Source of the DNA: Polynucleobacter bastaniensis
Lineage (GTDB): Bacteria > Pseudomonadota > Gammaproteobacteria > Burkholderiales > Burkholderiaceae
Direction of reading: 5' to 3'
Assembly (NCBI RefSeq): GCF_018882205.1
Contig: NZ_JACVOU010000002.1
Coordinates: forward strand, 482,634 to 546,633
Length of the DNA stretch: 64,000 nucleotides
Numbering within the stretch: position 1 is the first letter of the stretch; each line of letters begins with the position of its first letter. Under the pieces are notes generated by a model, which was not told where the DNA came from, did not search any database, and was given only the letters and a program-made list of their open reading frames with translations. The position numbers and the translations under genes were made by a program. Shown here piece by piece: positions 27,932-36,406 of this stretch.

Positions 27932-28882
27932 TTATTTAATCATCCCAGCATTCTTCGCATCTTCCATTGCCTGGGGGATTTTCTCTTTCATAAACGCCGG
28001 CATTTTAGAGAGTGGGATATCTACAATCACAAAGCCCGAGTCTTCTAGCTTTTTCTTCGTTTCAGGATCGGCATTGAGCTGTGCAAAATAATCCGACATT
28101 TTTTGCTGCAAGACTAGTGGCGTAGCCTTAGGTACTGCAACACCGCGGTATGCGCCATCCACCCAGTTCAGACCTAATTCTTTAAAGGTAGGAACATCTG
28201 GCAGGGCGGGATTGCGTTTTTCAGTAGCAATCGCCAGTGTGCGCACCTTCGATTTTTGCTGAATCGCTAGGGGGAGATAACCCATAGCGCCATCTACGTG
28301 CATCCCAATTAAGGCAGTAATTAAATCTCCCGTACCTTTAAAAGGAACGTAATTAATTTTTACGCCTGCTAATTTATTTAAGCGCTCTACTGCCATGTGG
28401 TTTGCAGAGTACTGTGCAGAGCCAGCAAGATTGATCTTGCCAGGTTCCTTTTTAGCGGCGGCAATAAACTCTTGATAGGTTTTATAGGGGCTATCAGCAG
28501 AGACCATGAGGGCATCTGGAGTGAAGTGGTAGTAGTAGATTGCGCTGATGTCCTCAGTCTTGTACTGAATGCCTTCTTGTAATGGCTGCAAGATCGTATG
28601 GGGAATATTGACGCCGACTACGGTAGTGCCATCGGCAGGATAGGTATTAAGAGCACTCCAGACAAGCGCACCACCGGCACCTGCGCGATTCATGACCACC
28701 ATCGGTTGCTTGAACTTTTTAGCAGAAATATCCGCTTGATAGCGCGCTACTAAGTCAGACTCTCCAGCGGGTGGAAAGGGGATGATGTATTGAATCGTTT
28801 TATCAGGGAATGGCTGTGCACTGACCACTGAGATAAAGCCTAAAGAGAGCACAGCAAACTTCATTAGTGAAAATACGTTCAT
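27932..28882 (-). CDS. Bug/TctC family solute-binding protein
   Basis: A 316-residue periplasmic binding protein. The signal peptide (KFAVLSLGFISVVSAQ) precedes PFPDKTIQYIIPFPPAGESDLVARY, the Bug carboxylate-contact region. It overlaps the upstream tartrate dehydrogenase-like gene by 4 bp (ATGA), so it is translated with it. That coupling suggests a dicarboxylate or hydroxy-acid ligand such as tartrate or malate. No TctAB genes are adjacent. Confidence 0.88.
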   Translation of the reverse strand: MNVFSLMKFAVLSLGFISVVSAQPFPDKTIQYIIPFPPAGESDLVARYQADISAKKFKQPMVVMNRAGAGGALVWSALNTYPADGTTVVGVNIPHTILQPLQEGIQYKTEDISAIYYYHFTPDALMVSADSPYKTYQEFIAAAKKEPGKINLAGSAQYSANHMAVERLNKLAGVKINYVPFKGTGDLITALIGMHVDGAMGYLPLAIQQKSKVRTLAIATEKRNPALPDVPTFKELGLNWVDGAYRGVAVPKATPLVLQQKMSDYFAQLNADPETKKKLEDSGFVIVDIPLSKMPAFMKEKIPQAMEDAKNAGMIK

Positions 28883-29946
28883 TTGGATATCTCCTCAATT
28901 ACTGCATTAGTAACATCACTCATCATTGCAGAGCCTCCTAAATCTCGGGTATGTAATTGGGGATTAGCGGTGACAACTTCAATTGCATGCATGAGTATCT
29001 TGCCAAGCTCTTTTTCTCCTAAGAAGTCGAGCATCATGACTGCGGACCAAAATGTACCGATGGGATTTGCCAAGCCCTGACCCATAATGTCAAACGCTGA
29101 ACCATGAATCGGTTCAAACATCGATGGGTAACGTCTTTCAGGATCAAGATTGGCGGTAGGAGCAATACCCAAGCTGCCGGCAAGCGCTGCCGCTAAATCA
29201 CTCAAGACATCCGCGTGCAAATTAGTAGCCACAATCGTATCGAGTGATTCAGGACGATTGACCATGCGAGCAGTAGCAGCATCGACCAGTTCTTTATCCC
29301 AAGTTACATCTGGAAAATCCTTGGCTACTAACTGAGCGATTTCATCCCACATCACCATGCCGTGTCGCTGGGCATTGGACTTGGTAATGACGGTGAGGTG
29401 TTTACGGGGTCGAGACTGCGCGAGCTTAAAGGCAAAGCGCTGTACACGCTCTACGCCAACGCGCGTCATGATGCTCATATCGGACGCCACTTCAATCGGG
29501 TGACCTTGGTGAGCTCTGCCGCCCACCCCGGAATACTCGCCTTCTGAGTTCTCCCGCACAATCACCCAATCCAATTGTTCCGGCTTGCAATGACGCAAAG
29601 GGGTCTCAATACCTGGAAGAATGCGAGTTGGGCGCACATTGGCATATTGATCAAAGCCTTGGCAAATCTTGAGACGCAAACCCCACAGCGTAATGTGATC
29701 CGGAATATCAGGGTCACCAGCCGAACCAAATAAGATGGCATCTTTAGAGCGCAAGGGCTCTAGACCATCATGAGGCATCATGATGCCGTGCTTGCGGTAG
29801 TAGTCGCCGCCCCAATCAAAATGCTCAAAGGCGAAGGCCACCTGAGGATGTTTTTTACTTAAAGCGTTTAATACTTTCTCGCATTCAGGGATGACTTCTT
29901 TGCCAATGCCATCACCCGGAATCGAGGCTATTTTGTAAGTCTTCAT
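28879..29946 (-). CDS. ttuC: Tartrate dehydrogenase/decarboxylase or D-malate dehydrogenase
   Basis: A 355-residue enzyme of the isopropylmalate/isocitrate dehydrogenase family, TtuC/DmlA branch. It oxidises D-malate or tartrate with NAD and decarboxylates the product. Family marks: IPGDGIGKEVIPE at the start, the loop RENSEGEYSGVGGR, the metal/substrate K in ITKSNAQRHGMVMWDE, the aspartates in VATNLHADVLSDLAA, and the NAD region FEPIHGSAFDIMGQG. The frame runs to 29991, but ATG 29946 has AGGAG seven bases upstream. It forms an operon with the Bug protein that follows. Confidence 0.85.
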   Translation of the reverse strand: MKTYKIASIPGDGIGKEVIPECEKVLNALSKKHPQVAFAFEHFDWGGDYYRKHGIMMPHDGLEPLRSKDAILFGSAGDPDIPDHITLWGLRLKICQGFDQYANVRPTRILPGIETPLRHCKPEQLDWVIVRENSEGEYSGVGGRAHQGHPIEVASDMSIMTRVGVERVQRFAFKLAQSRPRKHLTVITKSNAQRHGMVMWDEIAQLVAKDFPDVTWDKELVDAATARMVNRPESLDTIVATNLHADVLSDLAAALAGSLGIAPTANLDPERRYPSMFEPIHGSAFDIMGQGLANPIGTFWSAVMMLDFLGEKELGKILMHAIEVVTANPQLHTRDLGGSAMMSDVTNAVIEEISK

Positions 29947-30114
29947 TCGTCTCCTACTGCCATTTTCTAATGAGTGCATGCGCTTTGACATGCACTCTCA
30001 AAGCCATTATGTGATGCTTCCCCCACTAAAGAACTTGGGGTTTATGACTAGAAAAAGGGGGTGGTCAGCAGCAAAACAACAAAAAGAGCGTCATTTTTAA
30101 GGTTTTTACATATA

Positions 30115-30130
30115 CTGTATGGATATACAG
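30115..30130. promoter_or_regulatory. LexA (SOS) box of umuDC
   Basis: CTGTATGGATATACAG, a full CTG-N10-CAG match with a TATA-rich core, 13 bp upstream of the umuD start codon. This is the position expected for LexA repression of umuDC. Confidence 0.92.
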
Positions 30131-30143
30131 TATATTAATAAAC

Positions 30144-30632
30144 ATGACGACTCAAATGATCCCTTCAAAAGCGACCTTAAGCCAGGCTCCACAAGTCTTA
30201 GCGGTTCACGACGCCTATGAGTTCAAACTTCTGAGTCACCGTATTTCAGCGGGATTTCCGAGTCCAGCAGCCGATTATGCCGAGGAAGGTCTCGATCTCA
30301 ATAGTTATTTAGTTCAAAACAAGCCAGCTACCTTCATGTTTACCGTCAAAGGGGACTCGATGATGGGCGCAGGTATTTGTGATGGCGATAAGGTGGTGGT
30401 CGATAAAGCCCTCAAGCCAAAACATAAAGATATCGTGGTTGCCGTAGTGGATGATGAATACACCATCAAGCGCCTCTATCAATTACGCGGCAAAACTGAG
30501 CTTCAGCCCGAGAACCCCAATTACGAGCCTATTACCTTTAATGAGAACAGCGAACTCCAAATCTGGGGTGTAGTTGTTGGGGTAGTCCGTAAGTACAGTC
30601 ACGCTAGCAGCAGAAACGGCAGATCCGCATGA
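30144..30632 (+). CDS. umuD: DNA polymerase V subunit UmuD
   Basis: The self-cleaving subunit of translesion polymerase V. It belongs to peptidase family S24. The cleavage site is A36-G37 in SAGFPSPA, 36 residues before the catalytic S72 in [11 protein letters not shown]109 (YTIKRLY) is the general base. These spacings equal those of E. coli (24, 60, 97), so it should be RecA-activated in the same way. The 162-residue length includes a 12-residue longer N-terminus. A LexA box precedes it and the umuC start overlaps its stop. Confidence 0.95.
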   Translation: MTTQMIPSKATLSQAPQVLAVHDAYEFKLLSHRISAGFPSPAADYAEEGLDLNSYLVQNKPATFMFTVKGDSMMGAGICDGDKVVVDKALKPKHKDIVVAVVDDEYTIKRLYQLRGKTELQPENPNYEPITFNENSELQIWGVVVGVVRKYSHASSRNGRSA

Positions 30633-31930
30633 ACCAAGCTGGTCAAACCAATCAACTCTTCGCACTGGTGGATGTGAACAACTTCTACGTATCTTGCGAG
30701 CGCGTATTTGCTCCCAAGCTAGAAGATGTACCGATGGTAGTGCTCTCGAATAACGATGGTTGCGCCGTAGCGCGTAGCGCTGAAGTCAAAGCGCTAGGCG
30801 TAAAGATGGGTACGCCCTGGTTTCAGATGAAAGATCTGGCTCAGCAGCATGGCATCCAAGCCTATTCATCAAACTATACCCTGTATGGCGATATGAGTGG
30901 CAGGGTAGTGGAAGTCTTAAGAAAGTTCACGCCCAATTTAGAGGTCTACAGCATTGATGAGAGCTTTCTGCAAATCGAGACAGTGCTCAAGCAATATGCT
31001 GACCCCACTAGCTTGGGTCAAATCATCAAGCAAGACGTTAAAGATACAACAGGCTTGCCAGTATGTGTTGGCATTGGGGCTAGTAAGACGCTTGCCAAGT
31101 TAGCCAATCACTTGGCCAAAAAGAATCCTCAGTTTGCTGGCGTGTGTGACATCAGCTCTATGCCAAAAGCAATGCTCTATCAGTGGATGGCTGAGACGGC
31201 AGTAGGTGAGGTATGGGGTATTGGTGGCAAGACGGCCAAGAAACTCAAAGAGCTCAAGATTAATAGCATATTTGATCTAGTACAAATATCACCACAAGCG
31301 ATGCGTCAACAGTTTGGCGTTGTGATCGAGCGTATTTGCTATGAGTTGCGCGGAGTATCTTGTCTGCAGTTAGAAGAAGTGGCGCCAGCTAAACAACAAA
31401 TTATTTCCTCAAGAAGTTTTGGCAAGCCAGTCACTTCACTGGAAGGATTATCTGAGTCCGTTGCCACTCATGCCGCAAGAGGTGCTGAGAAGCTCAGAAG
31501 CCAGAAGTCAGTCACGGGCGCGCTTACGATCTTTGTGCAAACCAATTCACATAAGCCATTTGAGCCACAACATCATCAAAGCATCACAGTAGTTCTGAGT
31601 GATCCTAGTGATAACACCTTAACGCTCACTAGCGCTGCATTAAACGGTTTGAAGCAAATCTACAAAGCAGGCTTTAAGTACAAGAAGGCGGGAGTCATTC
31701 TGAATCTCTTGGCTGATAAGCCGACGATGCAGCAATCGCTATTTGATGACATGGAAGTCAAAGGCAAGTCCGCTGGACTCATGAAGGCTATGGACTCCAT
31801 TAATAGCCGCTTTGGTAATGCCGCCATTAAAACCGCAGCAGCTGGAACGAAGCAAGATTGGCAAATGAGATCAAACAACCGGTCGCCGAACTACACCACC
31901 CAGTGGGATGAGTTGCCGGTAGTGCGCTAA
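30629..31930 (+). CDS. umuC: DNA polymerase V catalytic subunit UmuC
   Basis: A Y-family error-prone polymerase for lesion bypass. The palm motif [17 protein letters not shown] carries the first metal aspartate, followed by the [13 protein letters not shown] finger loop; the second acidic pair is in [11 protein letters not shown], and the helix-hairpin-helix region is in [13 protein letters not shown]. The C-terminal little-finger domain is complete (433 residues). It overlaps umuD by ATGA. An A-rich stretch of about 80 bp follows the stop. Confidence 0.95.
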   Translation: MNQAGQTNQLFALVDVNNFYVSCERVFAPKLEDVPMVVLSNNDGCAVARSAEVKALGVKMGTPWFQMKDLAQQHGIQAYSSNYTLYGDMSGRVVEVLRKFTPNLEVYSIDESFLQIETVLKQYADPTSLGQIIKQDVKDTTGLPVCVGIGASKTLAKLANHLAKKNPQFAGVCDISSMPKAMLYQWMAETAVGEVWGIGGKTAKKLKELKINSIFDLVQISPQAMRQQFGVVIERICYELRGVSCLQLEEVAPAKQQIISSRSFGKPVTSLEGLSESVATHAARGAEKLRSQKSVTGALTIFVQTNSHKPFEPQHHQSITVVLSDPSDNTLTLTSAALNGLKQIYKAGFKYKKAGVILNLLADKPTMQQSLFDDMEVKGKSAGLMKAMDSINSRFGNAAIKTAAAGTKQDWQMRSNNRSPNYTTQWDELPVVR

Positions 31931-32013
31931 AGGACAAGCAAAAAAATGAAACAAACAATAAAACAAACAATGAAAAAAATGAATAAAAAACAACAAATAA
32001 CAAAGCTAATTTT

Positions 32014-32036
32014 ACTAGCTCATTTCATGAGCTAGT
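32014..32036. promoter_or_regulatory. Shared palindrome AGCTCA-N5-TGAGCT, copy a
   Basis: Core AGCTCATTTCATGAGCT at 32017-32033, inside a perfect 10-bp inverted repeat with a 3-nt spacer (ACTAGCTCAT/ATGAGCTAGT). It lies 90 bp upstream of the 43-residue ORF at 32127 and after umuC. The same 17-bp core occurs at 36343, 43266 and 48618. It is a candidate operator. Confidence 0.6.
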
Positions 32037-32126
32037 AAGTCAATATTCTGAACACATAGAAACAAAACAGTAATAAGCAATAGCAACACAATCTCATTAA
32101 CGCAGAAATACATCAGGAGAAATCAA

Positions 32127-32258
32127 ATGGAACTATTAAACAACTTTAACGGCATCTCACTCGCAGTGATTATGGTTTTGTCTTACTGCGCAGTATTGAA
32201 AAACACCAAGCGCAGTGAGCGTAGCAATACTCCAGTATTTGGCCGCAAGTATCAGTAA
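32127..32258 (+). CDS. Small membrane protein, 43 residues
   Basis: A short gene with a good ribosome site (AGGAGA, 7 nt before the ATG). It encodes one hydrophobic helix (ISLAVIMVLSYCAVLK) followed by a basic tail (NTKRSERSNT) ending FGRKYQ. The function is unknown. It lies between umuC and the UPF0114 gene and is preceded by palindrome copy a. The ribosome site and the stop-free frame make it likely to be translated. Confidence 0.55.
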   Translation: MELLNNFNGISLAVIMVLSYCAVLKNTKRSERSNTPVFGRKYQ

Positions 32259-32303
32259 GAAAAATTAGCAGTAGAGAAAAAATAAGCAGCAGCTGCCTAG
32301 AAG

Positions 32304-32335
32304 GGGAATAAGGAAATCACGGATTCCTTATTCCC
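32304..32335. other. Long perfect stem-loop without T-run
   Basis: GGGAATAAGGAA (32304-32315) pairs with TTCCTTATTCCC (32324-32335) over 12 bp with an 8-nt loop. It stands between the 43-residue ORF and the UPF0114 gene. No T-run follows, so it may be a transcript-end structure, an RNA processing site or a protein target. Confidence 0.5.
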
Positions 32336-32424
32336 TAGTCAAGGCGAGAGTCATCAGAATCCCCCTACACAAGATATGTGTAATGAGGCTATAAAAATAT
32401 CATAAATATGGATAAAATCCAAAC

Positions 32425-32967
32425 ATGATCGATGACAAGCAAACCTATATAGATAAGAAACTACGCCCACTGCCACGCTGGATATTTATGTCCCGCTGGT
32501 TACAGGCGCCACTCTACATTGGCCTGATTGTGGCTCAAGGTGTTTATGTTTGGCAGTTTTGGTTAGAGCTGGCTCATCTCATCAGCATGATGTCAGAGAA
32601 AAACATGACAGAAACTTCACTCATGCTCATTGTGTTGGGCTTGATTGATGTAGTGATGATCTCCAACTTGTTAGTCATGGTGATCGTTGGTGGATGGGAG
32701 ACTTTTGTTTCTCGTTTAGAGTTAGAGAACCATCCAGATCAACCTGAGTGGTTATCGCATGTCAATGCAGGCGTTCTCAAGGTGAAGTTGGCAACAGCCA
32801 TCATTGGAATTTCATCAATCCATTTGCTCAAGACCTTTATTAATGCGTCCTCACACGATGAAAAAACTTTGCTGTGGCAAACCGTCATTCACATGACCTT
32901 TGTATTTTCAGCTCTCGCGATTGCTTATACAGAAAAGCTGGTAACCTCTGCACACCAGAAGCACTAA
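32425..32967 (+). CDS. UPF0114 (YqhA) family membrane protein
   Basis: A 180-residue inner-membrane protein with about four helices. It matches UPF0114/TIGR00645: [33 protein letters not shown], then [26 protein letters not shown], and [22 protein letters not shown]. The role of the family is not known. No close neighbours run in the same direction, and the gene may be monocistronic. Confidence 0.88.
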   Translation: MIDDKQTYIDKKLRPLPRWIFMSRWLQAPLYIGLIVAQGVYVWQFWLELAHLISMMSEKNMTETSLMLIVLGLIDVVMISNLLVMVIVGGWETFVSRLELENHPDQPEWLSHVNAGVLKVKLATAIIGISSIHLLKTFINASSHDEKTLLWQTVIHMTFVFSALAIAYTEKLVTSAHQKH

Positions 32968-32998
32968 ATTGATTAGAGCTTAAAAGAGCCTAAAAAAC

Positions 32999-33655
32999 TT
33001 AGGCCTGTAAGGCTTTGCGAAGGTATTCAGAAACATTGTCCTGGCGTAGCATCCATTGCTTATAGTCAGAAGGTACTTGGCTAATCAGTTCGCCCTTGTG
33101 TTTACCAAAAGGCATGATTGTCGGAATGCGGGCCTTCTCAGACATTTCCCATAAAGCATCCAGAGAATCAGGTTTGAGCTTCTCAATAATCTGTCCAAGT
33201 ATTTTGGAGCAAATCCATACATCCGCTAAAGCACTATGCGCATCACGCAGTTGCTCTCTAGCGGTCGAACGTTCAAAGTAATAGAGCAGGGCACTTTGTG
33301 TATGGCTATCGAGATCAGGCCAAAGACTGCGAGCTAAGGCAAGGGTGCAAATACGTTTAACTTCGGGTTTGCCAATAGCCTCCCAGTCAAAATCCACACT
33401 ATGACCAATGAGGTACTTGGTGCCAGCAGGCAATCTAAAAGAGCTGCTAGCTGGGCAATGGATCAGATCCTCATCCAAGATGTGGTGGGTTGCTAATGCG
33501 CCTAGGCTAATTGGTTTTCCGGGGTTATAGCGCTGTACCCAAGGATTGCCAAGCGCTAGTGGGTTAATCGAGGTGACATCTAAAGATGCGGCTTCAATAA
33601 TGACGGCATCGGTCTTATCAGTGGCTTCAACATCAAAAATAATGGCTTGGGGCAT
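32999..33655 (-). CDS. DnaQ-type 3'-5' exonuclease (ExoX-like)
   Basis: A 218-residue DEDD exonuclease. ExoI is IIFDVEATDKTDAVIIEAASL, ExoII is LIGHSVDFDWEAIG, and ExoIII is DAHSALADVWICSKIL with the histidine of the DEDDh type. The C-terminal 45 residues (MPFGKHKGELISQVPSDYKQWML) form the DUF3820-like domain found in E. coli ExoX. It would remove DNA ends in repair or recombination. It runs opposite to the UPF0114 gene, and a small 59-residue gene lies upstream on the same strand. Confidence 0.83.
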   Translation of the reverse strand: MPQAIIFDVEATDKTDAVIIEAASLDVTSINPLALGNPWVQRYNPGKPISLGALATHHILDEDLIHCPASSSFRLPAGTKYLIGHSVDFDWEAIGKPEVKRICTLALARSLWPDLDSHTQSALLYYFERSTAREQLRDAHSALADVWICSKILGQIIEKLKPDSLDALWEMSEKARIPTIMPFGKHKGELISQVPSDYKQWMLRQDNVSEYLRKALQA

Positions 33656-33693
33656 AAAAATCTTAAAAAGAGAATGGCTTAAAGCCGGGCTAG

Positions 33694-33873
33694 CTATTTA
33701 TTGCCTGGAATATCTGACTTGCTATCAACATCTGGGGATAAACCCTTGTTTTTATCGTGCTCAGCCAGTTTTTGCATTATGTTATGAGCCATTGGGGATA
33801 AATCTTGAGTAGGTTCAGCTGGTTTGGCTGGCTTTTTCTTGATTAAATTTTGTAGAAGCGTTTGGAAAAACAT
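33694..33873 (-). CDS. Small hydrophilic protein, 59 residues
   Basis: The start at 33873 has GAGG seven bases upstream. The protein begins MFFQTLLQNLIKKKPAKPAE, then a charged stretch with two LSP motifs (DLSPMAHNIM and GLSPDVDSK). It is unrecognised. It is followed 38 bp later by the exonuclease gene on the same strand. Confidence 0.5.
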   Translation of the reverse strand: MFFQTLLQNLIKKKPAKPAEPTQDLSPMAHNIMQKLAEHDKNKGLSPDVDSKSDIPGNK

Positions 33874-33975
33874 TGATAATCCTCGAGTGGCAGTCTTATT
33901 AAATCAAAATCTGAATATACAGTAATTAAAAGCGGCAAGATAGTCACTTTTAAATCAAGGAAAAGCTGGGAGAGC

Positions 33976-34539
33976 GTGTTGGGCAAGAATATCCAAATTC
34001 TATTTCGCGACATGCGCGTTTCGGACTATTTCTTTATTTTGCTTGTATTAGCCAACGTGTTTTTAGTGATCTATCTCGGAATAGGAAACTATCAAAATGC
34101 CGCGAAGGTGGCAGAATCACAAAATAATGCCGAAGAGATCGTCACTTGGTTTGAATCTCTTGCCAGCAAGAACGAAGCCAATGAGCCTATTGAGCCTGCG
34201 GCATGCACTCCCATTGATGAAGATGAAAAATTGATTAAAGGCATCAAGCCAAATCACTGGAAAAATTGTGTTGAGGCGCTCTTTGGCGCCAAAGGTCCGT
34301 TTGAGAGCTATACGAATCTTTTAAATCCGGCTGGACCAGCATACACAGCTAAATGTAATAAAACAGATCTGCTCAATAGTGGAGCTCTCATCTTTGAAAA
34401 ACTGACCCCTAATCCGGCAGGCCCTCCCGGGGTATCCCCACTAGAGCCTGGGGAAAGACTTGTAAGCGGCTTACAAATTCGCCTCAGTCTTTGTGATACC
34501 GGTTTTTACCTGATCAGAATTGGAGAGTTTAAGTTATGA
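33976..34539 (+). CDS. Membrane-anchored protein of unknown function, partner of the double-sensor channel
   Basis: A 187-residue protein with one N-terminal helix (YFFILLVLANVFLVIYLGI, about residues 18-36) and a soluble part with four cysteines (AACTPID, KNCVEAL, AKCNKTD, LSLCDTG) that suits the periplasm. Proline-rich loops (TPNPAGPPGVSPLEPGE) and the alternating C-terminal strands give it a pilin-like look, but there is no prepilin cleavage motif. The start is GTG 33976, or TTG 33979, after GGGAG. It overlaps the channel gene by ATGA, so the two are made together. The function is unknown. Confidence 0.65.
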   Translation: MLGKNIQILFRDMRVSDYFFILLVLANVFLVIYLGIGNYQNAAKVAESQNNAEEIVTWFESLASKNEANEPIEPAACTPIDEDEKLIKGIKPNHWKNCVEALFGAKGPFESYTNLLNPAGPAYTAKCNKTDLLNSGALIFEKLTPNPAGPPGVSPLEPGERLVSGLQIRLSLCDTGFYLIRIGEFKL

Positions 34540-36185
34540 GTCTCCAGCCGATTTCATTGTCTAGTTTGAACTTATACATCCGTAAGCGGATATTTGATTT
34601 ATTCTTTAATCACCAGATTAAAGGGAATTATTGCAACCAGTTTGAGCGCTTTATTACGTACATGATCGTACTGAATATGGCAGGCTTAGTGCTTGAGCAT
34701 ATTCCGGTATTTTATGAAACTCGCGAACACTTGTTTCATATTTTTGATGTAGTCTCGCTGGCGATCTTTTCGATTGAATACGTCTTACGCGTGTATGTTG
34801 CGCCAGAAGATCCTGCCTTTAGTTCGGCTAAATATCCTCGTCTTGCTTACTGTAAGAGCCCGTTTGCCCTGATTGACTTGGTATCGATCTTACCGTTTTA
34901 CTTAAGTGCATTCTTTGAGGCTGATTTGCGGATTCTGAGAGCCTTACGTTTACTGCGTTTACTTAAACTCTTTCGCGCCTTGGCACCAGCATTTAACGAG
35001 TTTTTAGAGCTGAACAAAGACAAATCCTATCGTTATAAGATCTATGCCCTAGTTAATGAAACACCGACCAGCGGTAACCTACATCACATCTTTGATATGT
35101 TTATCGTGACCTGGGTCATTGTGTCGGTGCTCGCTGTGATTTTGGAATCAGTCCACAGTATTAGTTATCACCTACATTCTGAATTTATTATTCTCGATAC
35201 CATTGCGGTAGTGATTTTCTCGACAGAATACATCATGAGGATCTATAGCGCCCCTGAAGATCCTAAGTACCAGGCTTGGTTCAAAGGGCGCTTAAGCTTC
35301 TCATGTAAGCCAACAAGCATTATTGATTTCTTGGCAATTGCACCATTCTATTTAGAGAGCCTGCTCCATCACCTCTTTGACTTGCGCTTCTTACGAGTCT
35401 TTAGATTGATGCGTTTACTAAAGCTAGCGCGTTACTCTGGCGCTACTGAATCTTTATTTACAGTGATTAAGCGCGAGTGGCCCGTCATGAAGGCGGCGGT
35501 TTTTATTTTGCTTTTACTGGTCATGCTCGCCGCCTGCTTGGGTTATGTCTTTGAGCATGAAGCTCAGCCCGATAAGTTTGAAAATATTCCACAAGCAATT
35601 TATTGGTCTGTAATTACTTTGGCCAGCGTAGGTTATGGTGATATTTCTCCTATCACCCCAGCGGGTAGAGCGGTGACGATTGTTATAGCGCTCTTAGGGA
35701 TTGGTATTTTTGCGATTCCGGCAGCGATTCTGTCATCAGCACTAAGTGATCAGCTGCGGATTGAGCGCGAAAGAATGATGAATGAGCTCTATCACATGCT
35801 AGAAGACGGGGTGATTTCAGCCGATGAGCAAGAGCTCATTGAGGCCGAGGCTAAACGCTTGCATCTTTCTAAAGGAGAGCTCACGCGCTTACTAGAAAAG
35901 GCGAAGGTGGAAATGGGTATTGAGCATGCCCCAGGCAAGGATGCCACTGGTGGCAAAGGTGCCACTAGCGAAATGAGCCTCGAGTTTTTATCCAAGCATC
36001 CTGAGCTTGCTGCAGAGCAGCTCAAGATCACCATCTCTAAACTGCAGCAAATTGTGAGCGTGTCGGACCGTCAAGAGTTAAGTAAATACGTGAATAATCC
36101 TGTTAACGTAACGGGGCTGCAAAGCAATGTACTCAAGTTGCTCTTGCAGCATAGTGGGGCAAAAGAGCCAAAGAAAGATCCATAG
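34536..36185 (+). CDS. Potassium channel with two tandem voltage-sensor domains and one pore
   Basis: A 549-residue channel. Residues 37-148 form a complete S1-S4 voltage sensor; residues 185-300 form a second one; S5 (about 318-337), pore and S6 (about 378-402) follow once. The selectivity filter is TLASVGYGD at 361-369. The two sensors are repeats: EYVLRVYVAPEDP (81-93) and EYIMRIYSAPEDP (231-243) lie exactly 150 residues apart. Both S4s have a positive residue every third position: R132, R135, R138, R141, K144, R147 and R284, R287, R290, R293, K296, R299. The cytoplasmic tail of about 140 residues has a coiled, acidic helix (NELYHMLEDGVISADEQELIEAE) and ends in a Leu-rich segment. It is coupled to the upstream membrane protein and ends in a terminator. 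Confidence 0.88.
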   Translation: MSLQPISLSSLNLYIRKRIFDLFFNHQIKGNYCNQFERFITYMIVLNMAGLVLEHIPVFYETREHLFHIFDVVSLAIFSIEYVLRVYVAPEDPAFSSAKYPRLAYCKSPFALIDLVSILPFYLSAFFEADLRILRALRLLRLLKLFRALAPAFNEFLELNKDKSYRYKIYALVNETPTSGNLHHIFDMFIVTWVIVSVLAVILESVHSISYHLHSEFIILDTIAVVIFSTEYIMRIYSAPEDPKYQAWFKGRLSFSCKPTSIIDFLAIAPFYLESLLHHLFDLRFLRVFRLMRLLKLARYSGATESLFTVIKREWPVMKAAVFILLLLVMLAACLGYVFEHEAQPDKFENIPQAIYWSVITLASVGYGDISPITPAGRAVTIVIALLGIGIFAIPAAILSSALSDQLRIERERMMNELYHMLEDGVISADEQELIEAEAKRLHLSKGELTRLLEKAKVEMGIEHAPGKDATGGKGATSEMSLEFLSKHPELAAEQLKITISKLQQIVSVSDRQELSKYVNNPVNVTGLQSNVLKLLLQHSGAKEPKKDP

Positions 36186-36225
36186 CAGTTCATAAGTGCT
36201 AATCTCTCTGTGCCCATTGTGGTGG

Positions 36226-36257
36226 AAAGCCCTTCAATTGAGTTTGATGGGCTTTTT
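36226..36257 (+). terminator. Rho-independent terminator of the channel operon
   Basis: A stem AAAGCCC (36226-36232) with GGGCTTT (36249-36255), extended by an inner TCAA/TTGA pairing, followed by a T-rich run. It begins 40 bp after the channel stop codon. Confidence 0.75.
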
Positions 36258-36284
36258 CTTTGGGGTAACTCAATCTGTGCAATA

Positions 36285-36300
36285 CTGTATATAAACACAG
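36285..36300. promoter_or_regulatory. Second LexA-type box, upstream of the DUF4407 operon
   Basis: CTGTATATAAACACAG, a full CTG-N10-CAG match. The flanks extend the symmetry (ATACTG/CAGTAT). It lies 106 bp before the ATG at 36407 and after the channel terminator, and is nearly as good a match as the umuD box. It suggests SOS induction of the DUF4407 operon. Confidence 0.75.
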
Positions 36301-36342
36301 TATAAATTGTTTTAATAGCCAAATTTCACCTTAAATTTTAAT

Positions 36343-36359
36343 AGCTCAATCTATGAGCT
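36343..36359. promoter_or_regulatory. Shared palindrome AGCTCA-N5-TGAGCT, copy b
   Basis: AGCTCAATCTATGAGCT, 47 nt upstream of the ATG at 36407 and 42 bp after the LexA box. It is identical to copy c (43266) over all 17 bp. Two control sites in one promoter region suggest double regulation. Confidence 0.65.
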
Positions 36360-36406
36360 TTTAAGTCGTAATACTACATTCGTCCTAATAACTTCTGGAT
36401 GGATGT

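Noticed and set aside
33911..33922. CTGAATATACAG as a third LexA box upstream of the channel operon
   Set aside because: The spacing between CTG and CAG is 6 bp; LexA boxes need 10. It lies 54 bp before the start, so it is worth remembering, but it does not fit the consensus.
33976..34539. Type IV pilin
   Set aside because: It has an N-terminal hydrophobic helix and paired cysteines but no G/A-F-T/S-L-x-E prepilin peptidase motif, so only a pilin-like appearance can be stated.
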